A stretch of 64,000 nt of DNA from [Synechococcus] sp. NIES-970 (GCA_002356215.1 AP017959.1:2186195-2250194), one strand, 5' to 3'. Numbered from the stretch's first letter, positions 36,762 through 46,366 are shown. Made by a program: numbers and translations. The notes: generated from the letters alone by a model not told the origin.

Positions 36762-38288
36762 TCAAAGGCGGCAAAACCTGCGGTCATTATCAAACTGTGG
36801 TTCTTGCCAAGAATAAGCAAAATGACTCACGGTATCGATCTCTGGAAACCTGGCCCGCAGTGCTGCCATTTGGTCCCGCAGGGGAGGGCGACCGGTGTGG
36901 GGCCGTTCCCAGTCCCCAGCCAGAGCCGGAATAATTTTTGTGCCCGGGGAAGCAAACTGCCGCACGCGGTTAATTTCTTCCATGATGCAATTGGTATTAC
37001 CACAAACTGCATAGGCCATGGGATGCCATTCCATCGAAGCCGGAAATTTATCCCAGGGTTGGAGACGCGAATCAAACCCCCGTTGGCCCACAGGTTGATT
37101 CCCTCCCGGAAAAAAAACAGCACCTGAGGTTGTATTTCGGCTGCGAGCCTGGGTCGCTGCTGTACCGACGAAATCGACAACACCTTGGGCCGCATGGCTC
37201 ACACTGAGAATCCAAAGGTCATTTTCGAGGCGACGGTGGAGGGTGCTGACATCGACCCCAGGCTCATCGGCAGGTACTTGTCTTCCCTGCCAACGGGGGG
37301 TTCCTTCGGTGGGATATTGGGCCAGAACTGCGGCCACTTCGCCGACGGTGATTCTGCCTTGGCGCAGATAGGTTTCGATGAGGGCCAAGCCCTGACGATT
37401 TTGGGCACGGTTGTAGAGCGCTTGGGCAGAGGCTGGGCCATAAACCCACAGGTCTGCAATGGAGGCGGCAACGGAGCGAGCACCGGTACCCCGAGGATAG
37501 CGGATGTAGTCAAATAGGATGCCGTCTGGTTGCCGCTGGAGCATCTGGTTAATGAGGTTTTGGTAGTCGGCGATCGCCTGGGGGCTGTAGGGGTCAATAA
37601 ATGCCTCAGAGCCATTCTCGATAAACTGTAGGCTAGTTTCACCGTAGCCATTGCGGGCCATTGCATTCTGGCGATCTGCCCGGTTGCTATAGACAAAGCC
37701 ATAGTTCATCCCAAAGAGCCAAGCATAGACCTTGAGACCCCGAGCTCTCCCTTTTTCGATAATCTCTGCCATGAAATCACGGTTTTCAAGGCCAGGGGTA
37801 GAAATGCGGGAGGGCCAGGGAGTATTGTTCTGGCTCCTGGGCAACAACACTTGCCCGTCAGCAAAAACTTCCAAATAGAGGTGGTTATAGCCTTTGTTGA
37901 CAATATCATCAAGGATTTGTTCAATCACGCCGGCTTGGGTATCACAGGGATAGACCCGCAGCCACATCGCTTGCTGCCTGGGCCAATTGCGTTGGCGACA
38001 GCTATTGAGTTGATTGTTATGTTGTTGCACGAGCGCTTGGTATTGGCTCTGGGCCGTAGCATTGCCCTCGATGGCAGCGGTGCGGAGTTGATCTTTTTGG
38101 GCGATCGCCTGGGGACTGAGGCGGCAATACTCATTGAGTTGGGCTTGAGCTTGGGCTTGAGCGGTACTCAGCATAAGAGGGGTCATACTCCCCAGCCCAA
38201 GGGATAAAAGAGCGGCTTGGCTACGCTTCAACCAAGCTTGGTATCTTTTTTTTCTAGGAGCTTGACCTGATGGGAGCTGCTGAGCCAT
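36762..38288 (-). CDS. Family 10-like glycosyl hydrolase (GHL10/DUF187 type), exported
   Basis: 508 residues from the ATG at 38286-38288. Signal peptide with a Ser/Thr-Ala-rich cleavage region (LGSMTPLMLSTAQAQAQAQ). The TIM-barrel-type core begins near 107 (MWLRVYPCDTQAGVIEQIL) and includes the family hallmark GILFDYIRYPRG (about 245-256), with carboxylates in KVYAWLFGMNYG and DYIRYP contexts. The family is annotated as glycosyl hydrolase-like, acting on unknown periplasmic polysaccharides. Likely periplasmic or outer-membrane associated. An alternative ATG lies 4 codons upstream. Same strand and order as the following AsmA-like gene, 172 nt away. Confidence 0.85.
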   Translation of the reverse strand: MAQQLPSGQAPRKKRYQAWLKRSQAALLSLGLGSMTPLMLSTAQAQAQAQLNEYCRLSPQAIAQKDQLRTAAIEGNATAQSQYQALVQQHNNQLNSCRQRNWPRQQAMWLRVYPCDTQAGVIEQILDDIVNKGYNHLYLEVFADGQVLLPRSQNNTPWPSRISTPGLENRDFMAEIIEKGRARGLKVYAWLFGMNYGFVYSNRADRQNAMARNGYGETSLQFIENGSEAFIDPYSPQAIADYQNLINQMLQRQPDGILFDYIRYPRGTGARSVAASIADLWVYGPASAQALYNRAQNRQGLALIETYLRQGRITVGEVAAVLAQYPTEGTPRWQGRQVPADEPGVDVSTLHRRLENDLWILSVSHAAQGVVDFVGTAATQARSRNTTSGAVFFPGGNQPVGQRGFDSRLQPWDKFPASMEWHPMAYAVCGNTNCIMEEINRVRQFASPGTKIIPALAGDWERPHTGRPPLRDQMAALRARFPEIDTVSHFAYSWQEPQFDNDRRFCRL

Positions 38289-38460
38289 AAAAATCCTCAC
38301 ACCGGAAATAATGTTGGAATAATCGTCAGGGCATGATTGGGCGATCGCCTGTCCACCGTTAAGGATAACGGAAATTTTTAGCCGAAATCGCCTTTCGTTT
38401 AAGGGAGAGAAGGCCGTGGGATTTGATTTGTTCCCCCGGTGGTGGATTTTTTGTCCGTCG

Positions 38461-39264
38461 CTAAGAACGGGGAGACAATACCTGTTCCGGTAGAGTGACC
38501 CCTTCCGGTAACTCCAATCCCGAAAGATCCAATCCCCCGGGGAAAGATTCTTGGATATATTGCAGGGAGGCGGGCAAGATTTCTTCCATAAAGAATAAAG
38601 ATAATTCTTCGGTCAGGGCTGGGCCGAGGCGATCGGCTAGCTGTTCGCTGATGTTGAGGTTGTTGACATTCGTTAGAGTGACATTAGGCACGGTAATCGT
38701 GTGGGCGATCGCCTGCCCTTGCCAAGGCACGGTCAAATTTAAATTCACCTGAATGTTTTCAACGGTTAATTGATCCACTTCGAAGGTAGTGATGGGCTGG
38801 CCATTGGCATCGGTAGCCGTGGCCTGTCCCTGGTCGACCCACTGTTCGAGCAGTTGAGCCAAATTAACATTTGGGAGAGCGCCAATCATGCGGGGATCGG
38901 GCAGATCATTTAAATCTCCTTCGATATTGACCACCACGCCTTCGAGGTTAGCGATCGCCACCTGGAGCGGCTTCCCCTGGAGACTCGGTTGTGTCAGTTG
39001 AATTTGCCGGATAGTCAGGAGATTTTCCCCCGTAAACCCCGGCACATTATCAAAGCTCAAGTCATTGAACACCACCTGTTGTTGCAAGAGGCGCACATCG
39101 GTTTGTCTCACCGCCGCCTCAACCCCCGTCGCCGCCGTGAGCTCTGTTTCCAGGTCTTGGGTTAACCGTTTTCCCAGCCAATTTTCCGTGGCCAAAAGAG
39201 CACCTGTGCCTAAAACAGCCAGGGCAACAATCGATCCGGTAATGATTAAAAATGGTTTTTGCAT
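38461..39264 (-). CDS. AsmA-like membrane-anchored protein, function unknown
   Basis: 267 residues from the ATG at 39262-39264. One N-terminal membrane helix (about 5-25) then a mostly beta, hydrophilic domain with repeated short beta units (QLTQPSLQGKPLQVAIANLEGVVVNIE in part; QLTVENIQVNLNLTVP). Such short relatives of AsmA/TamB-type proteins sit in the envelope and are thought to help lipid or outer-membrane protein traffic, but this is an inference from fold alone. ATG begins just where an uncertain longer frame would otherwise run into the next gene, so the short start is preferred. Same direction as the proline-rich gene upstream. Confidence 0.7.
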   Translation of the reverse strand: MQKPFLIITGSIVALAVLGTGALLATENWLGKRLTQDLETELTAATGVEAAVRQTDVRLLQQQVVFNDLSFDNVPGFTGENLLTIRQIQLTQPSLQGKPLQVAIANLEGVVVNIEGDLNDLPDPRMIGALPNVNLAQLLEQWVDQGQATATDANGQPITTFEVDQLTVENIQVNLNLTVPWQGQAIAHTITVPNVTLTNVNNLNISEQLADRLGPALTEELSLFFMEEILPASLQYIQESFPGGLDLSGLELPEGVTLPEQVLSPRS

Positions 39265-39382
39265 TGATTCTTTCCTAAAAATATTGTCCCTTGTCCTAAA
39301 GGTCAGCCCTCCGCGCCTGTACCTGCCCCAGAGATTGACCACCGGGATAACCTGACCATAGGGCATCACCGAGAAAGAGGAG

Positions 39383-41527
39383 TCAGTCTTCCGCCTCGAG
39401 GGCTTGCCAATCGATGGTGTCAGCAGCGAGATCGGGTAGAACTCGACAATCAAAAGTGGCCCGACGGCTCTCCTGTTGGGAGCGGGGGTCGATGGCGATC
39501 GCCTCAAAGCGCACTTCCAGAGTCCCGGGGGGCAGGGGTAACATTTGCTGGCCTTGGAATTGCCCTCCTAATTTGGGGGTAAAGTCAGTCAGTTGGAATG
39601 GCCCGGCCAAAAGTTCCCGGGTTTGTCGATCACGCAACCATAACTTTACATAAAGACGATCACCAGCACTGGGCAAAGTGACCTGAACCCTGGCGATTTC
39701 GCCCACTTGATAATTCGCTTTATCAAGCAAGAGTTGGGGCTCCGGGACAATTGAAAAATCCGGCTTGTTCTCGCTTTCCGTCGGTGCGGATGCTTCTGGG
39801 GAACTGAGCTCAAGCACCTCTGGCCTCTCCCCATTGTCTGAAACCACCTCCGGGCTTTCCATTATTTCATCCCAAAGACTATCGACAACAATTTCTAGGC
39901 GGGGAAAAGGCTTGGCCCCAGGAGTTGGAGCCGCTCCCGCCTTAGTTTTAGCCATGTCGGTTTCAGCTGTCGGCGCTTCAGATGAAAGTTCAGTTTCTTT
40001 TGCTGCTTCTGTTTCCATGGGTTTTGGGGGAGCCGGTGGATGGCTCACCAACCAATGGGAATCGTTCCCCTCACTCACCAGGGCATTAAGGCGGGTAAAA
40101 AAGCGGGAATTCCAATCTAAGTCTGCAGCTGGATCGGGGTCGAGGGATTCCCCTGGGGACTCTGGGGGGGCGGTGGGTTCAGGTAGGTCATCGAGGAAGC
40201 TACCCGGGCGCGTTGGTAGGTCTGGGGATTCTGGTGCTTGGGGAACTTCTGGTTGTTCGGTTAAGGAAGGAGGGTCACTCATTTCCGGGGCGATCGCCTC
40301 CCCTGGGGGTTCTGGCGCGGGGGACGGAGCTGAGACAAAATTGGGTAGATCGAGGCCTGGGCTGGTTTTTTTCCCTGGAGATTTTAATTTTGGCGGGAGG
40401 ATCGATGGCTCTGCTGGGGCCGGTTTACGGGGCGTAGCGCTCACCTCTGGTATGGGCAATTTCAAAGGTTTGCTTGGAGTCACAGGGTTGGGGGAGCTTA
40501 GAGTGGCCGTTTCTTGGGGTTCGAGGCGGGCGGCGATCATCTGATAGTCTGCCACGAGGCTAAAAGTTTGTGCCCCTAAGAGTTCCCCCGTTTGGCTATT
40601 GAGGGTCAGCTCTCCTAGGAGGACTAAGGCTTGCCCCAATGCAGGTGGGGTAATGCTTTGGACAAAGGACTGGGGGAATGAACCAAGGGCGATCGCCTGG
40701 GTTGCCGTCGCGACCACCGTGGCACTTTCAGGATCTCGCAGGGATACAGTCAAAATTCCCGCAGCGGTGGGAGTGGCTACGCTCCCATGGATTTCCCCCT
40801 GGAGAATAATGTCTTGGGGCCCATGCCAACTGTAAATCGTTTGGGCTAACTGAAAATGACAAGGAAGAGATACCGCAGAGATCTCCGGTGGGGGGGTTGG
40901 GGTTTGTGCGGGGCTTTCCCAAATGGGCTCTAGTTCTTCTTGGAGTAAGTCATCCAACTCGGCGAGGGAATTTTGTAGGAGGGTTTCAGGATTGTCCACG
41001 ACAGGGGGCGCTAGCTCTATCGCCGGGGGCGGCACTGGGTCGAGGGCAGGCGCTGCGGCAGTGGGCGGCGCAGTTGTGCCTAGCAACTGCGCAAGGGAAT
41101 CATCCAACACCTTTTGGGTTGTCTTCGGGGGGCGGGGTTCTCCGGTAAGGGAAAAATCTGTCTCAAAGGACAGCAGATCTGGGGTAGGGGGTAGGGGCAA
41201 GGGCTGGAAAATAGGCGCTGGGGCAGCAACTTGGAGCCTCAGGCTTTTTTCCCAAGGATTCGCCGGATCAAGGCTGCGGCAGGTAATACACCATTGACCA
41301 ATCTCAAGCCGACGAAAGGGCATAATTGCCAAAAGACCCTGGTGATTAGTTGTTTTTCGGCGCTTGGTTTGCCCTTGGGGAGCGGTGATTTCGCAGTGGA
41401 TTTCTATTTGGGCAGCGCCCTTGGCAGCAATACGGTACTCCCCGACGGCAAGGTTGAGGGTCGCTGTTTTGGGGATCTCCCAACGGCGATCGCCTTTTTT
41501 CTGCAGTAGAAACTCCCAATGCACCAT
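39383..41527 (-). CDS. Long proline-rich, beta-domain protein of unknown function
   Basis: 714 residues from the ATG at 41525-41527; a frame reaching further upstream would overlap hisS. Three beta-rich regions are joined by a proline-rich, low-complexity linker: N-terminal about 1-100 (HWEFLLQKKGDRRWEIP), middle about 225-330 (GILTVSLRDPESATVVATATQ) and C-terminal about 600-714 (QLLLDKANYQVGEIARVQVTL, then LWLRDRQTRELLAGPFQL). The linker (about 340-580) is rich in Pro, Ser, Glu and Thr. No signal peptide or membrane span is visible, so it is probably cytoplasmic. I recognise no family; the shape resembles cyanobacterial scaffold or adhesion-like proteins. Confidence 0.65.
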   Translation of the reverse strand: MVHWEFLLQKKGDRRWEIPKTATLNLAVGEYRIAAKGAAQIEIHCEITAPQGQTKRRKTTNHQGLLAIMPFRRLEIGQWCITCRSLDPANPWEKSLRLQVAAPAPIFQPLPLPPTPDLLSFETDFSLTGEPRPPKTTQKVLDDSLAQLLGTTAPPTAAAPALDPVPPPAIELAPPVVDNPETLLQNSLAELDDLLQEELEPIWESPAQTPTPPPEISAVSLPCHFQLAQTIYSWHGPQDIILQGEIHGSVATPTAAGILTVSLRDPESATVVATATQAIALGSFPQSFVQSITPPALGQALVLLGELTLNSQTGELLGAQTFSLVADYQMIAARLEPQETATLSSPNPVTPSKPLKLPIPEVSATPRKPAPAEPSILPPKLKSPGKKTSPGLDLPNFVSAPSPAPEPPGEAIAPEMSDPPSLTEQPEVPQAPESPDLPTRPGSFLDDLPEPTAPPESPGESLDPDPAADLDWNSRFFTRLNALVSEGNDSHWLVSHPPAPPKPMETEAAKETELSSEAPTAETDMAKTKAGAAPTPGAKPFPRLEIVVDSLWDEIMESPEVVSDNGERPEVLELSSPEASAPTESENKPDFSIVPEPQLLLDKANYQVGEIARVQVTLPSAGDRLYVKLWLRDRQTRELLAGPFQLTDFTPKLGGQFQGQQMLPLPPGTLEVRFEAIAIDPRSQQESRRATFDCRVLPDLAADTIDWQALEAED

Positions 41528-41549
41528 CACCGATTCACTCCTGCTCGCT

Positions 41550-42830
41550 TTAAGATCTAATTTGCTGAATTTTGGTGCGCCACTGGTCAATGTTCCCCAA
41601 AAGATCGGCCTGGGCCAGGGTTTCTTGGGCTTTGGTTTGGAGCCATTTCAGTTGCACCTGCTGGTTTTCGGCTTCTTCTTCACCCAGTACGAGGCAGGCG
41701 ATCGCCCCACTGCGGTCGGCCCGCTTAAACTGTTTACCGAAGGCACTGCCACTGAGATCGAGCTCTACCGAAAATCCGGCAAAACGTAATTTGTGGGCCA
41801 AAATCACCGCATTTTGTTCTGCTTTTTCGCCCTTGGAGACGAGGTAAAAATCGAGATTTTGTGGGGGGACTGCGGACAATTGTTGCAGCAAAATCACCAG
41901 TCGCTCTAAGCCGATCGCCCAACCCACCGCCGGGGTTTCCGGGCCGCCGAGTTCTGCCACGAGGCCATCGTAACGGCCGCCGCCGCAGACTGTGGCCTGG
42001 GCACCGAGATCGCTGGATTGGATTTCAAAGGCGGTGTGGGTATAGTAGTCTAGACCCCGTACTAGGCAAGGATTTAGGGTGTAATCAATCCCCAGAGCTG
42101 TGAGGGAAGCTTGCACCTGATCGAAGTGGCGTTTGGATGCGTCGCCGAGATAATCCAAGATGCTGGGGGCATTCTGGGCAATTTCTTGGGTTTTTTGATC
42201 TTTACTGTCCAAAATCCGCATTGGATTTCGTTCTAAACGGTCTTGGGAATCGGCGTCTAGGTCAGCCTTAAACGGCCTGAGATAGTTTACTAAAGCCTCA
42301 CGATAATTTTGGCGATCGCCCCCATTGCCCACTGAGTTTAGTTGCAGAGTGAGATTTTTCAGCCCCAGTTTTTGCAAAATTTCCGTGGCGATCGCAATCA
42401 CCTCCACATCGGCGCGGGGGTCAGCACTACCGAGGACTTCCACCCCTACCTGGTGAAATTGTCGTTGGCGGCCCGCCTGGGGTCTTTCATAGCGGAACAT
42501 TGGCCCCGTGTACCAAAGCCGCTGGGTTCCCCCCTGGGCAAAGAGTTTCCGTTCAATGTAGGCCCGCACTGCCCCGGCGGTTCCCTCTGGCCGCAGGGTA
42601 ATCGGGCGATCGCCCCGGTCCGTAAAAGAATACATCTCCTTGCTGACCACATCCGTCGCCTCACCGATGCCTCGTTCAAACAAATTTGTTTGCTCAAAAA
42701 TGGGGGTGCGAATCTCCTGGTACATCGCCCGGCCCAGGCAATCCCGGACCACCGCTTCTACCTGTTGCCAGTAGGCGATTTCCGGCGCAAAAATATCCTT
42801 TGTTCCTCGTAAAGCTTGAATCGTTGCCAT
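41550..42830 (-). CDS. hisS: Histidyl-tRNA synthetase
   Basis: 426 residues. Class II synthetase: motif 1 IRTPIFEQTNLFERGIGEATDVV near 40, motif 2 RPEGTAGAVRAYIE (about 80) with FRYERPQAGRQRQFHQVGVE (about 110), the HisA block LVRGLDYYTHTAFE near 258, motif 3 GWAIGLERLV near 305, and a C-terminal anticodon-binding domain (about 330-420). It charges tRNA-His. Full length. It follows the coiled-coil gene by 28 nt and precedes the proline-rich gene by 22 nt, so these may be one transcript. Confidence 0.96.
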   Translation of the reverse strand: MATIQALRGTKDIFAPEIAYWQQVEAVVRDCLGRAMYQEIRTPIFEQTNLFERGIGEATDVVSKEMYSFTDRGDRPITLRPEGTAGAVRAYIERKLFAQGGTQRLWYTGPMFRYERPQAGRQRQFHQVGVEVLGSADPRADVEVIAIATEILQKLGLKNLTLQLNSVGNGGDRQNYREALVNYLRPFKADLDADSQDRLERNPMRILDSKDQKTQEIAQNAPSILDYLGDASKRHFDQVQASLTALGIDYTLNPCLVRGLDYYTHTAFEIQSSDLGAQATVCGGGRYDGLVAELGGPETPAVGWAIGLERLVILLQQLSAVPPQNLDFYLVSKGEKAEQNAVILAHKLRFAGFSVELDLSGSAFGKQFKRADRSGAIACLVLGEEEAENQQVQLKWLQTKAQETLAQADLLGNIDQWRTKIQQIRS

Positions 42831-42858
42831 TATGTTTTAAAAAATGACCAGCCCCACC

Positions 42859-43386
42859 TTAGCGAGATGGCCCGTTGTGATTGTTCAGCAGAGGTAAAAC
42901 TACCATGTATCCCGCCCCAAATGACGTAAAAATAATGGCGATCGCCGCCACCAATAGCACCCAGGCATTAATGCCTGGATCTAATTCCGTCTCACTTGCA
43001 AAGATTTCTGGCTGTAATGTTGTAAACCGCTGCGCTTCAGGGGGCATAGGTACAACGGTGAGTTGCGGAGTGGGAGACTTCGCCTTGGGCTGACGGTGTG
43101 CCGCAGTTGCTGGGGGCAAGGGTTGAATCCCAAAATCATGGCGGCTGACCATCTGCTTGAGGCGTTCTGTGGACTGCACGACCTGGTGGACCTGCTGATG
43201 TAAAGTGCGGTTATGGGCCCGGAGTTGCCGATTTTCTGTCTGGAGCGATGCAATTTCTGCTTGGGTCTCTTTCAGTTCCTTGGCGAGTTGCTTGTACACA
43301 GAAATGGGCACCGAAGCTCCCCCCTGGGGCAAAGGGGTGACATTGTCCACATTGAAGCTTGGGGAATTAGAGGGATTGGCAATCAT
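42859..43386 (-). CDS. Coiled-coil protein with C-terminal membrane anchor, function unknown
   Basis: 175 residues. A coiled coil runs at about 28-80 (SVYKQLAKELKETQAEIASLQTENRQLRAH in part; Leu/Ile at heptad spacing), then a proline-rich stretch, then one membrane span near 143-165 (LLVAAIAIIFTSFGAGYMVVLP). It is a tail-anchored type of protein: N-terminus in the cytoplasm and a very short outer end. I cannot name it. Its position just ahead of hisS suggests cotranscription. Confidence 0.72.
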   Translation of the reverse strand: MIANPSNSPSFNVDNVTPLPQGGASVPISVYKQLAKELKETQAEIASLQTENRQLRAHNRTLHQQVHQVVQSTERLKQMVSRHDFGIQPLPPATAAHRQPKAKSPTPQLTVVPMPPEAQRFTTLQPEIFASETELDPGINAWVLLVAAIAIIFTSFGAGYMVVLPLLNNHNGPSR

Positions 43387-43474
43387 GGGCGGCTCACACC
43401 AAAACGAGCAAATATTCTTACATTATGATCAAATCTCTAGGATTGTCACCCGCTAGAGACAGAGCTCTCCCCCT

Positions 43475-44641
43475 TCAAGGGCCATAGGTTTCTGAAAAAG
43501 GACGAACATAGGGCCGGAGCATCCCCTGATTTACTGTCAAAATTTGGGCGTGGTTTAACCAGTTTGCCCCAAAGGAATTGAGGTGGGTAGTGGTGATCAG
43601 GGTTTGAAAACGGGTTTGGATAGTGTCGAGCAGTTGATTTTGTCGGAAAGGGTCTAATTCAGCGAGGACATCATCGAGAAGCAAGAGGGGGGGCTCGCCA
43701 ATGATGGTTTCAATCAGTTGCAACTCTGCCAATTTCAGGGCGAGAACAAGGGTCCGCTGTTGCCCTTGGGAGCCATAGAAACGGGCTGGAGTGCCGTTGA
43801 TCGTAAATTCAATTTCGTCACGGTGGGGGCCGACCATGCTACTGCCTTGGTATTGCTCTGCCTGGCGGCGTTGTTCAATTTTCTCGAGGCAGGCTTGCTG
43901 TACGTGATGGGGGTCGTCTTGCTCCCAGGGGATGTTTGGACAGTAGGTAATTTCTAGGGTTTCGGCTTGGTTGCTAATGTCTCGGTGCCAGGCCTGGGCC
44001 AGAGGAATGAGTCTGGCTAAACCACGCGATCGCCTGCGGGTCACACGGGAGCCGGTGGCCGCTAATTGTAGATCCCAGAGGGACAGTTGTTGGGTTAAAT
44101 CGCTGGGAATAGCGGCCTGCTCCCGGTGGAGTTTCTTGAGGGTTTTTAAGAGAGCATTGCGCTGTTTGAGGACCTGTTGATATTCCTGCAAAATCCGAGC
44201 ATAGAGGGGTTCAAGCTGTACTAACAGGTTATCGACCCACTGGCGACGACAGTCGGGGCCGCCCCGCACTAAATCCAAATCAAGACAGGAAAACTCCACG
44301 GCATTCAAAGTTCCCAGACCATCCAATTGCCGCCGCAGGGTTTCACCATTGCGCTTGAGGGTTCTGCCCCCCTGCCGCCGCAGCAACAGGTCAAATTCGA
44401 CGCTGCCATAGGCCCGGTCAATGGAAGCTTGGATGCTGGCTGTGATTTCTCCCTGGTGCACAAGGTCGGCGTCGCGGCTGGTGCGGTGAGTTTTGAGGCT
44501 GGCCAAGAGTTCGACGGCTTCAAGGAGGTTCGATTTCCCCTGGGCATTGTTGCCGATCAGGATCGTTTTTTGGGCGGAAAAATCAACCTGCTGATGGTGG
44601 TAGTTGCGAAAATTACGGAGGTGCAGGGTTTGCAAATACAT
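43475..44641 (-). CDS. recF: DNA replication and repair protein RecF
   Basis: 388 residues from the ATG at 44639-44641 (MYLQTLHLRNFRNY; a GTG-type longer reading adds six residues). SMC-like ATPase with Walker A IGNNAQGKSNLLEAV at about 30-44, the signature-like block QGQQRTLVLALKLAELQLIE near 300-320, and Walker B PLLLLDDVLAELD at about 325-337. RecF loads RecA at single-stranded gaps and at stalled forks together with RecO and RecR. All ATPase motifs are intact. In many bacteria it sits next to dnaN or gyrB; here it does not. A single-copy, lone-type location. Confidence 0.93.
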   Translation of the reverse strand: MYLQTLHLRNFRNYHHQQVDFSAQKTILIGNNAQGKSNLLEAVELLASLKTHRTSRDADLVHQGEITASIQASIDRAYGSVEFDLLLRRQGGRTLKRNGETLRRQLDGLGTLNAVEFSCLDLDLVRGGPDCRRQWVDNLLVQLEPLYARILQEYQQVLKQRNALLKTLKKLHREQAAIPSDLTQQLSLWDLQLAATGSRVTRRRSRGLARLIPLAQAWHRDISNQAETLEITYCPNIPWEQDDPHHVQQACLEKIEQRRQAEQYQGSSMVGPHRDEIEFTINGTPARFYGSQGQQRTLVLALKLAELQLIETIIGEPPLLLLDDVLAELDPFRQNQLLDTIQTRFQTLITTTHLNSFGANWLNHAQILTVNQGMLRPYVRPFSETYGP

Positions 44642-44689
44642 TCTTTTTTCGTCGCCCAAGTCCCGAAACAGAACCCTGATTTTAACGCT

Positions 44690-45226
44690 TTATGCCCAGG
44701 TTAAGGCAGTGGCGATCGCCCAACCGTCCACAAGCAACAGCAGGAGGGTAAATCCCAGCAAAATCATGTACATCCAGGGTTGGGACAGGGGGCGCACATC
44801 CCTGGTATCAAGATTCGTCTGGCTTTCAATGAGGCCCACCATCTTCCCAAAGCCGGCCACCCGCATTGGCAGTAAATAAGCGCGATCGCGTTCTGGGGTG
44901 ACGAAATAATAGACCAAACCCCCCTGGCCAGTGGTGCGCATTTTCAGTTGGTCGATTTTTTCCCAGGGCAGCGACCAGCCTTTGCGGGTCAGCCAGCGAA
45001 ACCAGGTCGGATAGGTGACGGTAATCCCGGTTTCGTCCAGATACACCTTTTCGCTGAGAGCCCCATAGAGAAAAAGTCCTCCCAAGCCTAACCCTGCCCA
45101 GAGGAGATTCGGCGGCACCGGGGCCTGGGTGACTGCGGCTAGGAATGGAATCGGAAGCGTCAGCGAAAGATATAGACTCAGTAGGGTAATGCGGATTAGG
45201 GGCGAAAGATTAAAAGTAGCAGGCAT
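44690..45226 (-). CDS. Membrane protein with PH-like domain, function unknown
   Basis: 178 residues. Two N-terminal membrane spans (about 13-32 and 37-54), then a soluble beta domain near 58-145 that looks PH-like (EKVYLDETGITVTYPTWFRWL, GWSLPWEKIDQLKM), and a final span near 150-175 (YMILLGFTLLLLLVDGWAIAT in part). I recognise it as the type of small conserved cyanobacterial membrane protein often annotated as PH domain-containing, but no function is assignable. It follows the alpha/beta hydrolase by 27 nt and precedes recF by 48 nt, on the same strand. Confidence 0.7.
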   Translation of the reverse strand: MPATFNLSPLIRITLLSLYLSLTLPIPFLAAVTQAPVPPNLLWAGLGLGGLFLYGALSEKVYLDETGITVTYPTWFRWLTRKGWSLPWEKIDQLKMRTTGQGGLVYYFVTPERDRAYLLPMRVAGFGKMVGLIESQTNLDTRDVRPLSQPWMYMILLGFTLLLLLVDGWAIATALTWA

Positions 45227-45253
45227 AGCGGTAATGCAGATTTTTCTAAAACG

Positions 45254-46138
45254 CTAAAAAGTTTGGTTTACCCAGTCACGGATTAAAGGATTCACCAGCT
45301 CCGGTGTGTCGTCGTGGGGACAGTGCCCTGACGCTAGGTAATATTCGGTGAGGTTTGGGTAGTGCTGTTTAAATTTTGCCCCCCGTTCCCGGGCCCGAAT
45401 CCAGGGATCTTTTTCACCCCAAATCATCAATAATGGTCGGTCTAGTTCTTCCAGGAGATGATCGACTTTGGCTCCTTCTGGGGTGTTGAAAACAGCGGCG
45501 AAAACCTTGGCTGCCCCTGGATCATTGGAAGGGCGCTGAATTTCGTCGATGAGGCGTTCGGTGACAGCATCCTGGTTCACATAAACCTTTTGCAGGGTTT
45601 TGCGGATGGTCGATCGCCTTTTGGTGTATTGGAAAATCAATTGAATCGAAAGGGGGCTAAACAGCACCTTGCGAAACGCTTTTTTCAAGGGGGAAGGTTG
45701 AGCTTTGACTGGGTCACTAAAGGGGCCGGCACTGTTGAGCAGAATCAAACCTTTCGCCACCGCTGGACATTGGGCCGCCGCACAGAGAGACGCATAACCC
45801 CCCAGAGAATTCCCCGCCAGCACCACGGGTTCGCCAATCACTTCGTTGATAAAGTCCCGCAGCTGATCCCGCCACAGTGCCCCGCTGTAGACAATGGGGG
45901 CTTTAGGCGATCGCCCAAAGCCGAGCAAATCGATCGCCCACACTGAAAATTCATTTTGGAGGACCGTAATATTTTTGCGCCAGTGGTCCGTAGAAGCCCC
46001 AAAACCATGAACAAGCAATAAAGGCGGCTTCCCTTGGCTATTGCCTGCCTGAACATAGTGAATATCGTAGCCACGCCAAGCCCAAAACTGACTTGGAGGA
46101 TTTTCTGTAACGACATTGGGGGAAACAATAGCACTCAT
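45254..46138 (-). CDS. Alpha/beta-fold hydrolase
   Basis: 294 residues. The fold is plain: oxyanion loop LLLVHGFGASTDHWRKN (about 40-56), nucleophile elbow LAGNSLGGYA with Ser in G-N-S-L-G (about 111), the acid in LLMIWGEKDPW (about 236) and the His in SGHCPHDDTPELV (about 272). It is close in style to cyanobacterial haloalkane dehalogenase/carboxylesterase-like enzymes; the substrate cannot be told from sequence. Starts with ATG at 46136-46138, and is separated from clpS by 228 nt of divergent regulatory DNA. Confidence 0.88.
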   Translation of the reverse strand: MSAIVSPNVVTENPPSQFWAWRGYDIHYVQAGNSQGKPPLLLVHGFGASTDHWRKNITVLQNEFSVWAIDLLGFGRSPKAPIVYSGALWRDQLRDFINEVIGEPVVLAGNSLGGYASLCAAAQCPAVAKGLILLNSAGPFSDPVKAQPSPLKKAFRKVLFSPLSIQLIFQYTKRRSTIRKTLQKVYVNQDAVTERLIDEIQRPSNDPGAAKVFAAVFNTPEGAKVDHLLEELDRPLLMIWGEKDPWIRARERGAKFKQHYPNLTEYYLASGHCPHDDTPELVNPLIRDWVNQTF

Positions 46139-46366
46139 TGGGGCTTGTTTTGTAAATAAATATTAACTTTTGCCATTGTATCGTTTTCCCCCTAGGAGTT
46201 TCTGATGCAAGGATGCGGTTAGCTTTTTGAGCAATCTATGCTATAACCTAAGCGACGGTTTTTGATTGTGACATCGTTTACCATGGCAAAACCTCAACAG
46301 TTGCCGAGACGGTAAAAACCTATCTTTTCCCTCAAATCCCAATAGTGCCCAGGAGGTTTATTCATC

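Noticed and set aside
38356-38371. CCGTTA-AGGA-TAACGG hairpin in the gap before the GH10-like gene
   Set aside because: Six-base stem followed by T only on the strand where no gene ends; too weak to call a terminator.
39765-40544. Long plus-strand open frame (259 codons) opposite the proline-rich gene
   Set aside because: Gly/Ser-rich and lies exactly antisense to the low-complexity Pro/Ser linker; a shadow of biased codons.
42342-42812. 156-codon plus-strand frame opposite hisS
   Set aside because: Antisense to a conserved synthetase; composition typical of shadow frames.
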